This document shows, one piece after another, positions 26,484 to 33,782 of a DNA stretch of 64,000 nt (position 1 is its first letter; every line of letters begins with the position of its first letter). The notes below the pieces were generated by a model. It made no database searches. It was not told the origin of the DNA and saw only the letters and a program-made list of their open reading frames with translations. This DNA is from Fibrobacter succinogenes (lineage in GTDB: Bacteria; Fibrobacterota; Fibrobacteria; Fibrobacterales; Fibrobacteraceae): positions 36,186 to 100,185 of the forward strand of contig CADCDO010000003.1 of NCBI GenBank assembly GCA_902800345.1. The letters are read 5' to 3'. The position numbers were made by a program, and so were the translations under genes.

Positions 26484-26701
26484 TGACGGCAGCGCAAAGC
26501 GAATCTCTCGTATCAAAAATTGTCGAGAAAAACGTTCAGCTTTTGATGAACGAGTTCTCCTTGGATTTGGAGTCCGCTTTCGCCTTCATATACAAGACGA
26601 AGGTGTTTGAGTCTTTGAACGCGCCTGACACGGGATTGCGTGCCCGTAGCGCCGATTACATTTACGAACTTGTGCGCGAAGAATTTTTAGCTAAACGGTA
26701 G
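26483..26701 (+). CDS. DUF3791-like small protein
   Basis: 72 residues overlapping the previous stop as TAATG. Helical, with SLDLESAFAFIYKTKVFESL and a final SADYIYELVREEF. This matches the DUF3791-type partner that normally accompanies DUF3990 genes, possibly as antitoxin. It appears intact although its partner is broken. The covarying element copy C starts 6 bp after its stop. Confidence 0.6.
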   Translation: MTAAQSESLVSKIVEKNVQLLMNEFSLDLESAFAFIYKTKVFESLNAPDTGLRARSADYIYELVREEFLAKR

Positions 26702-26706
26702 TTTTT

Positions 26707-26893
26707 GCGTTAGGCCTCCAGCCACTTGCGGCTGTGCCGCTTAGTGGCTATGGTCCCCTTTAGGGGAGATCGAAGCCCGAAGGGCCGGGAGGGCCGCTGG
26801 TGTCCCGTGCTCGGCCCTCTAGGCGGAAAAATTGCGGCGTGAGGCCGCAATTTTATGCCACGAGAGCCCGGCCCTGCGCAGCAGGGAACGCCC
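26707..26893 (+). repeat. Covarying structured repeat, copy C (long form)
   Basis: Starts GCGTTAGGCCTCCAGCCACT and ends GCAGGGAACGCCC. The 5' extension folds as AGCCACT(t)GCGGC-tgt-GCCGC(tt)AGTGGCT. The main hairpin is AAAATTGCGG / CCGCAATTTT with loop CGTGAGG: a completely different stem from copies A, B and D, yet perfectly paired. The last hairpin is CCCTG / CAGGG. Confidence 0.9.
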
Positions 26894-27168
26894 TGATTAT
26901 AAGCATTGCAAAAAAGCGAAAAAAGGTCTTTCGAAAAAGGAAAGCCTTTTTATTTATTTTCCCTCCTTTTGAAGTGTTGCAAAAAATGCAACAATTGAAT
27001 TGGTTTTCAAGGATTTCTGATGCGAATGCGTTCAAATCATTCTGCTGCGAACTACAATTGACAAAATGACGATATTTGATAATGGTTGTTTGCAAAATTG
27101 TCAGAAAAGTTACTTTCGATTAATTAGATGTTTATATTGGGGTTCTCGAAAGAATCTTTTTTAAGGGC

Positions 27169-27197
27169 TTGACACCCTATTGGATAGGGGTTATATT
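27169..27197 (+). promoter_or_regulatory. HigBA promoter
   Basis: TTGACA (27169-27174), 17-bp spacer, TATATT (27192-27197). The -10 ends only 4 bp before the ATG at 27202, so the transcript would be leaderless or nearly so. Confidence 0.75.
27175..27189. promoter_or_regulatory. Likely antitoxin operator within the HigBA promoter
   Basis: CCCTAT-TGG-ATAGGG is a perfect 6-bp inverted repeat filling the spacer between -35 and -10, the expected position for autorepression by the downstream XRE antitoxin. Confidence 0.65.
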
Positions 27198-27201
27198 TGT
27201 T

Positions 27202-27558
27202 ATGACAAGAGAGTTCATCATCACCAAAGAATTTGATCGCTCATGGAATGAATTAGGCTTGACAGATGCCGATCTTAGGGAATTACAGGTGTTCCTCTGT
27301 AGAAATCCAGATGCAGGAGATATCATAGAAGGAACTGCCGGCGTAAGGAAACTTCGGTGGGCGCTAGACGGTCGTGGAAAAAGCGGAGGTGCTCGAGTTA
27401 TCTATTTGGATGTTGTTTTTTCGGAGCATATTTATCTGATAACGGCATTCTCGAAAAACGAAAAGGCAAATTTAAGTAAGCAAGAGCGGAATGTAATGAA
27501 GGCTTTTGTCACCGCAATAAAAAAGGCCGAAAAGGAGTCTAGAAATGAAAAAAGATAA
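27202..27558 (+). CDS. higB: RelE/HigB-type mRNA interferase toxin
   Basis: About 118 residues. The HigB-like core is FDRSWNELGLTDADLRELQ, then DAGDIIEGTAGVRKLRWALD and GKSGGARVIYLDVV, with the arginines of the RelE fold. YLITAFSKNEKANLSKQER completes the C-terminus. Toxins of this kind cut mRNA on the ribosome. The toxin-first order, with the antitoxin overlapping by 14 bp, is typical of higBA. ATG 27202 was chosen because the TTG at 27169 lies inside the -35 box. Confidence 0.85.
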   Translation: MTREFIITKEFDRSWNELGLTDADLRELQVFLCRNPDAGDIIEGTAGVRKLRWALDGRGKSGGARVIYLDVVFSEHIYLITAFSKNEKANLSKQERNVMKAFVTAIKKAEKESRNEKR

Positions 27559-27877
27559 AGTTTTTGATAGCATAATGAAGGGGCTCTCCGAAAGTCTCGA
27601 ATTTGCCAAAGGTGATTCCTCCAAGGCTAGAAGAATGAGCGTGACGGTAGCCTCTCTTCCTACATACAAGGACAAAGAAATCAAGGAAATTCGCGAAGAA
27701 TTGAATCTTTCCCAGAGGAACTTCGCTTTTGTGCTGGGTGTATCTCCTAAAACTGTGGAAGCTTGGGAGTCTGGAAGAAACATCCCTCAGGGACCTGTTC
27801 AGCGCTTTCTGCAAATGCTTAAACTAGGCGGAAAGAAACTGCTGCAAGACTATAATGTCATCGCAGAAGCCAGATGA
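27545..27877 (+). CDS. higA: XRE-family antitoxin
   Basis: 110 residues. A basic N-terminus is followed by a helix-turn-helix at about 50-105: IKEIREELNLSQRNFAFVLG, then VSPKTVEAWESGRNIPQGP. It should neutralise HigB and bind the operator between the promoter elements. It overlaps the toxin by 14 bp. Repeat copy F starts 4 bp after its stop. Confidence 0.87.
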   Translation: MKKDKVFDSIMKGLSESLEFAKGDSSKARRMSVTVASLPTYKDKEIKEIREELNLSQRNFAFVLGVSPKTVEAWESGRNIPQGPVQRFLQMLKLGGKKLLQDYNVIAEAR

Positions 27878-27880
27878 AAT

Positions 27881-27909
27881 AGGGCCGGGTTGCCCGCGCG
27901 GGAACGCCC
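27881..27909 (+). repeat. Covarying structured repeat, 3' fragment (copy F)
   Basis: GGGCCGGGTTGCCCGCGCGG and GAACGCCCG. The last hairpin is CCCG-CG-CGGG, another sequence variant, followed by the conserved GAACGCCC end. It lies 4 bp after higA. Confidence 0.65.
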
Positions 27910-27925
27910 GTGAGTGGGTGGCTTG

Positions 27926-28530
27926 TTAATTCCACTCCTTCTTTTTTAGGGCTTTCAAATAGTTCTGCTTCAAATCTCTCCTGTTGCCGAAGAATGCCAT
28001 TTCTGACTTTGAGAAAAGGTTGCTTTCAAGTTTCAGGTTTATAAGTTCCATCGTGCAAATAAAGTCTGCGACTTGGAATAATCTGTAATCGGATGGCATC
28101 ACTTTTCGAAAAATCGGATTGGGCAACAGAGCGTTAAATACGGACGATAAAAGCTTGCTTACTTCAACTTGTCCGTTGTCGTAGTAAATTTTGACATCGT
28201 CAAAAGTGAGAAATTCATCATAATGACTTCTTAAAAATGAAGAAATTTGCTTTGAAAGTTTGCCTGTTGCTTCTACAGAATCTTTGATGTGCTTTTTTTC
28301 GATAGAGAAGCATTTATATTGAATCCCTGCAGAACGAATAAACGCCATCATTTTGTTGAAAATACGTCTCCGTTCAACGATACTCATGTCTTTGTAAATT
28401 TCTTCCTTGCGGATAATTGGGCCGGTATGGATGCAAAGATTATCTAGTCCGAGATATGACAATTCCGTGTCAAGACGGTGGACGTTTTCCTGAATGTTCA
28501 TCGATGAAAACGCTTAGTTCCTTCAAGATT
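27926..28530 (-). pseudogene. DUF3800 protein with deleted N-terminal segment
   Basis: From an ATG at 28501 an open frame of 191 residues carries the DUF3800 body: VHRLDTELSYLGLDNLCIHT, GPIIRKEEIYKDMSIVERRR, YYDNGQVEVSKLLSSVF and SDYRLFQVADFICTMELI. The N-terminus that should begin near a TTG at about 28527 (LKELSVFIDE) is in another frame, and the FxDESGD start is cut after IDE. So a short deletion removed the N-terminal strand and shifted the frame. DUF3800 is an RNase H-like fold of unknown role, often near defence genes and linked to structured RNAs. Confidence 0.75.
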
Positions 28531-28538
28531 CTCTCCAC

Positions 28539-28562
28539 AAAAAAAGCGAGGAACTTCCTCGC
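28539..28562 (-). terminator. Terminator in the DUF3800 leader
   Basis: On the minus strand, GCGAGGAAGTTCCTCGC followed by T7. It lies between the promoter and the coding region, so it acts as an attenuator or ends a small leader RNA. Confidence 0.8.
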
Positions 28563-28597
28563 CAGAGATGGACCTGGGTCTTTCGACCAACCCAGTA
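28563..28597 (-). ncRNA. Structured leader RNA upstream of DUF3800
   Basis: Read on the minus strand, the leader has CTGGGT / ACCCAG and nested GGTC-GAAA-GACC with a GNRA tetraloop, directly before the terminator. Promoter, hairpin, terminator, gene is the order expected for the DUF3800-linked RNA motifs reported by comparative genomics. Whether this matches one of those motifs cannot be decided here. Confidence 0.5.
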
Positions 28598-28599
28598 AG

Positions 28600-28628
28600 A
28601 ATATACTTAATTATAAGCCAAATGTCAA
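28600..28628 (-). promoter_or_regulatory. Promoter for the DUF3800 leader
   Basis: On the minus strand TTGACA (28628-28623), 17-bp spacer, TATATT (28605-28600). A transcript would start near 28593. Confidence 0.78.
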
Positions 28629-28663
28629 TAGATTGAACGAATAAAGGTGATCATTTTACGTCT

Positions 28664-28798
28664 GCGTTAGGGATCGAAGCCCGAAGGGCCGGGAGGGCCG
28701 CCCGTGTCCTGCGCTCGGCCCTCTAGGCGGGGAAACCGTGGGGTGACGCCACGGTTTCGTGCCGCGAGAGCCCGCCCCTGCGCAGCAGGGGACGCCCG
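28664..28798 (+). repeat. Covarying structured repeat, copy D
   Basis: Core form, GCGTTAGGGATCGAAGCCC to GGGGACGCCCG. The main hairpin is GAAACCGTGG / CCACGGTTTC with loop GGTGACG. The last hairpin is CCCCTG-cgcag-CAGGGG. The conserved linker is GTGCCGCGAGAGCCCG. Confidence 0.9.
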
Positions 28799-28882
28799 TG
28801 GATTTTGTCTGCCACCCGATGATGTTTACACATAAAACAGGCGCCCAAAGGTCACGAAACGGTCCGTCGTCAACGCGGCAAG

Positions 28883-29416
28883 GTGCTAAGACTCATCATG
28901 TACGGCAACCAGAGTACATACAAGGGAACAGACGTCTTTGTCCAAGCGTTATCATTACTTCCGCAAGAATACAAAGATAAAGTTCACGCCCTGGTTGTCG
29001 GGAAAACGTATTCCAATTACTTGAACGAACTGAAAGAAAAGAAACAAAACGCGAACATCGAATTTATTCCCGAGTTTGTATCCGACGAGGACCTATACAA
29101 ATACATAGCCGATTCGGATATAATCGTCTTACCCTATCGCGAAATTTCGCAAAGCGGCGTCCTTTTACTGGCGTTGAGCACGAAAAGGTTGATTATAACC
29201 TCCGACATCCCCAGTTTCAAGGAAACACTTGCGGGCATGGGCGAAGACACGTTCTTTGAAAACGGAAATGCGGAGAACTTGTCAAAGCTGATTGTAAAGT
29301 ATGCCGGCGGCTTGGTTGACGAGAAAAAGCAACTAGACTTTATCGAAAGCCTAGAAGCCAAGTATTCCTGGGAAAATATTGCAGAAACTTATAAAAGTTT
29401 TATAAACGAACTGTAG
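28883..29416 (+). pseudogene. Truncated glycosyltransferase (GT4 C-terminal half)
   Basis: About 177 residues cover only the C-terminal GT-B domain: LIMYGNQSTYKGTDVFVQAL, FIPEFVSDEDLYKYIADSDI, IVLPYREISQSGVLLLALS and a closing YSWENIAETYKSFI. The N-terminal acceptor domain is absent. The frame stays open for about 60 bases upstream of the GTG at 28883 without a start. The fragment begins right after repeat copy D. It may be a leftover of an exchanged polysaccharide gene; activity is unlikely. Confidence 0.75.
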
Positions 29417-29462
29417 AAATGTCTTAATCTCCTGTTTTCTTCTTTTGCATACTCCAGTCAAC

Positions 29463-29738
29463 AAGGGTTGCTAAAAGACGATACTGTTTGGTTGTCAATC
29501 GACCAGATGGCCGATCTTTTCCAAAGGAACAAGTCCACGATTTCCAGACACATAAAGGGAGTTCTCTAGTCCGGCGAACTCGCCGCAGATTCAGTTGTTG
29601 CATTTTTTGCAACAACTGCCACAGACGGGAAAGTTTAGAAACTAGGAAATTCAATACCGCGTTGTCCAGGACAAACTGTTCAAGAGCGATTTTGACAAGT
29701 TCCTGAATGAAGCGAAAGCGATTGAAGAAAAGAAGTGA
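29463..29738 (+). pseudogene. RhuM-family remnant with central deletion
   Basis: The N-terminal piece reads LLKDDTVWLSIDQMADLFQR and NKSTISRHIKGVL, then an in-frame TAG, then SGELAADSVVAFFATTATDG and another TAG. In a different frame the C-terminal piece reads YRVVQDKLFKSDFDKFLNEA and ends EEKK. These match the two ends of RhuM virulence-type proteins; the middle is gone. Repeat fragment E follows after 3 bp. Confidence 0.75.
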
Positions 29739-29740
29739 AA

Positions 29741-29783
29741 ACTTCGTGCCGCGAGAGTCCGCCCCGGCCCCGCCGGGGAACGG
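29741..29783 (+). repeat. Covarying structured repeat, 3' half (copy E)
   Basis: CTTCGTGCCGCGAGAGTCCG, then the hairpin CCCCGGC-ccc-GCCGGGG, then AACGG. It starts within the main hairpin's 3' arm, so the 5' half has been lost. Confidence 0.75.
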
Positions 29784-30083
29784 TCATTTTTTCTTCAATC
29801 GCCCATATGTTTCATTTTTAAACATGCGCCGTATATTTCCCCATCCGGTCCTGGAACCGTCTCAAAATAAAACGCGCCACGCAATCATTTGCGGATTTCA
29901 CGGTCCAATACCGTACATTCTCCCCTCCCCTCGCCCTTTTTGCGGTTTCCGGCTCGAAATTTTACATTTGGCACGGAAATTGCTCATAAAGGGGTGAATC
30001 AAAGAAATGGTCCAATTTGGAACAATTCCATTAATATGGGCCAAGCAATTTAACTGGGCGAAGCCCAAAAGAGGATAAGAATA
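29784..30083 (+). other. groES upstream region
   Basis: 300 bp without a gene. It contains the sigma-54-type promoter at 29968-29984 and a TCCAATTTGGA palindrome near 30012. No CIRCE element is present. An AGAGGATAAG ribosome-binding stretch precedes ATG 30084. Confidence 0.6.
29968..29984 (+). promoter_or_regulatory. Sigma-54-type promoter for groESL
   Basis: TTGGCACGGAAATTGCT matches the -24/-12 consensus (TGGCACG-N4-TTGCW) at every key base, with the invariant GG and GC exactly spaced. Transcription would start near 29995, giving a leader of about 90 nt before groES. Confidence 0.75.
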
Positions 30084-30365
30084 ATGATCAAGCCTTTAGC
30101 AGATCGAATCGTTGTCAAGCCGGCCGAAGCCGAACAGAAGACCTCCTCCGGTCTCTTCATTCCGGATAACGCAAAGGAAAAGCCGATGCAGGGTAAGGTC
30201 GTGGCCGTGGGTCCGGGCCGCAAGAACGACAAGGGCGAACTGGTCGCCATGGAAGTCAAGGTGGGCGACGTGGTGCTTTACGGCAAATACAGCGGTACCG
30301 AAGTGACCGTCGATGGCGAAAACTACCTCATCGTGAAGGAATCGGACGTTATCGCTACTCTGTAA
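30084..30365 (+). CDS. groES: Co-chaperonin GroES
   Basis: 93 residues, full length. [20 protein letters not shown] opens the barrel, and [20 protein letters not shown] is the mobile loop that contacts Gro[17 protein letters not shown] and [13 protein letters not shown] close it. It caps the GroEL ring during ATP-driven protein folding in the cytoplasm. groEL follows after a 176-bp spacer that contains a dispersed repeat, so the pair is probably one transcript from the sigma-54-type promoter. Confidence 0.98.
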   Translation: MIKPLADRIVVKPAEAEQKTSSGLFIPDNAKEKPMQGKVVAVGPGRKNDKGELVAMEVKVGDVVLYGKYSGTEVTVDGENYLIVKESDVIATL

Positions 30366-30415
30366 TAGGTGTGGGCGATGAGCTCGGCACTACGTGCCTT
30401 TGAGGTATGGGCTAA

Positions 30416-32176
<1,761 letters not shown>

Positions 32177-32202
32177 TTAAAAATTTCTCATTCTAACTCC
32201 AC

Positions 32203-32233
32203 AATCCCGGCTCTCAAGAGCCGGGATTTTTTT
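32203..32233 (+). terminator. Rho-independent terminator after groEL
   Basis: AATCCCGGCTC-tcaa-GAGCCGGGATT followed by T5: an 11-bp stem and a uridine run. Confidence 0.95.
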
Positions 32234-32239
32234 ATGCAG

Positions 32240-32480
32240 AATGACGCAGAGCAAAAATTCACTGGATGGGGCTATCGCCCCTACCCTTTGGCTCGGTCAT
32301 GCCCAAGCTTGCTTGGGCGCGACTCTCGCCTTCTGAGTAGTCTTCGGGCATTCGCCCTCAGAATGACGTTATCGAGAACAGTCGCCTACTCTCGTCATCT
32401 TGAGATTCGCTCACTCTCGTCATTCTGAGCGTAGCGAAGAATCCAGTCATTTTTCGTTTCGCAATACAAGACTTAACAGA
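32240..32480. repeat. Mixed dispersed repeats downstream of groEL
   Basis: Contains a REP-like left arm at 32419-32447 (GTCATTCTGAGCGTAGCGAA...), partial right arms (CCTCAGAATGACG), and a diverged GGATGGGGCTATCGCCCC unit. No gene is supported here. Confidence 0.7.
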
Positions 32481-32603
32481 ATGGGGCTACGCCCCAACTC
32501 TTTGGCTCGGTTATGCCCATGCAAGAGCATACAAAGCGAATGCCGCAAAAAATGCTTGCATTTTTTATGGCTGAGCTGAAGTTGCGGACGCGAAGCGTCA
32601 ACG
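32481..32603 (+). repeat. 122-bp direct repeat, left copy
   Basis: From ATGGGGCTACGCCCCAACTC to GCGAAGCGTCAACG. Nearly identical to 33539-33662; together they bracket the lipoprotein gene. A partial third copy is within rnhB at 38585-38640. Confidence 0.9.
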
Positions 32604-32613
32604 AAGAGCAATT

Positions 32614-33390
32614 TTACAGCAGATAAAAGCTCAATCCGCTTGTAAAGCCGAAATTCGCATAGCCTTCATCGACATATGTCAATATAAGGCCCGCGCTTAA
32701 CTCGGCCCATTTGAACCTGTACCCCACAGTAAAATAGTTTGAATAAATTCCAGAAATGGTAGTAGCCGAGCCATCAATATCGGCTACTGGCGCATAGACG
32801 CTCACGCTATAGTTTATGAATAAATTCCCTAGAAAAAGTCCTGCGAACCCACCGCCCAATACGCCTAGGTAGTAATCATTTTTTCTATCCGAAAATGGAG
32901 TGCAGTTTTCTTCCCCAAATAAAGCGGCGTCGCAATGTTTCCCTTCATAATTTAGATGGCCGAATTGATGGTAGAAACCGAAAAAGAAACCATATTCATA
33001 AAACGATTCGTTGTCTCCAAAAATGATATAATGGAATAAACCATCATTGTATCCTATGCCTAGACCTAAAATGGCTTCGTCGTTCTTGTACAAGAATTCA
33101 GCACTGCCTGTAAATTCGAGACCGCCCATTTTATAAATCCATTCATCTTCTTTACCATTTTTTGATGAATCTTCAGGAGTAACATTGACGTTTTTTCTCG
33201 CATTGGCGTTGATATTGCCGGTAACGCGCAACGAGGCGGAATGCGGTTTTTGATAAGTGTTCGCACCGTGGACTTCGGGAGCTTCCGATACCGTCATGTG
33301 CAGTTTCTGGACGTGCGTGGTGGAGCATCCTGTAAAAGCCAGGGCTAACAAAGAACAAAGAAGTGCGAAAATAAAATGCTTAAGATTCAT
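32614..33390 (-). CDS. Putative outer-membrane lipoprotein, beta-barrel-like
   Basis: 258 residues. The N-terminal lipoprotein signal has the lipobox LAFTGC with the acylated Cys near residue 22. From about residue 85 on, the sequence alternates short hydrophobic, aromatic-rich strands (YLGVLGGGFAGLFLGNLFI, YSVSVYAPV, YFTVGYRFKWAELSAGLIL) and ends in FSFYLL-like SGLSFYLL, as outer-membrane barrels do. Family not recognised. It stands alone between two copies of a 122-bp direct repeat, suggesting it came as a unit. Confidence 0.65.
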   Translation of the reverse strand: MNLKHFIFALLCSLLALAFTGCSTTHVQKLHMTVSEAPEVHGANTYQKPHSASLRVTGNINANARKNVNVTPEDSSKNGKEDEWIYKMGGLEFTGSAEFLYKNDEAILGLGIGYNDGLFHYIIFGDNESFYEYGFFFGFYHQFGHLNYEGKHCDAALFGEENCTPFSDRKNDYYLGVLGGGFAGLFLGNLFINYSVSVYAPVADIDGSATTISGIYSNYFTVGYRFKWAELSAGLILTYVDEGYANFGFTSGLSFYLL

Positions 33391-33782
33391 GGTTATAAAA
33401 TACGAAAAATGATTTTTGTCAGAACAGTGTTATGAGAAAAGGAGCCGCGAAGGCGCCTATAAATTATACGTCATCCTGAGGAGCCAAACTCCGAAGGATC
33501 CAGTGAAGTCTTGAAATAGCAACGCGAAAAATAACTGGATGGGGCTATGCCCCAACCTCTTGGGCTCGGTTATGCCCATGCAAGAGCATACAAAGCGAAT
33601 GCCGCAAAAAATGCTTGCATTTTTTATGGCTGAGCTGAAGTTGCGGACGCGAAGCGTCAACGGTTGTCTTCACTACGTTCGGAATGACGAGAAAGCGGAA
33701 TGCTCAGAATGATGAAGATGCAATACCAAACTGAACCAGCTATTTCATTTCTCAGAAGAAGGTTCTTCTAACAACTCAAGAA
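33391..33782. other. Repeat-bearing spacer between the lipoprotein gene and PBP1A
   Basis: About 390 bp without a gene. It contains a REP-like left arm at about 33470-33507, the right copy of the 122-bp repeat at 33539-33662 and an unremarkable remainder. Confidence 0.6.
33539..33662 (+). repeat. 122-bp direct repeat, right copy
   Basis: Same sequence as 32481-32603 with a few differences (CTATGCCCCAACCTCTTGGG). Same orientation as the left copy. Confidence 0.9.

Noticed and set aside
27926..28501. Intact DUF3800 gene starting at ATG 28501
   Set aside because: The body is complete, but the FxDESGD start of the domain is missing and its first codons are found in another frame just upstream, so it is truncated.
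15149..29783. Integron attC sites
   Set aside because: GCGTTAGGC looks like an attC core, and the layout is cassette-like. But attC needs RYYYAAC at the left and GTTRRRY at the right; here the left end is GTTAGG and the right end GAACGCC. No integrase is visible.
29784..30083. CIRCE/HrcA control of groESL
   Set aside because: No TTAGCACTC-N9-GAGTGCTAA-like repeat is present; only a short TCCAATTTGGA palindrome.
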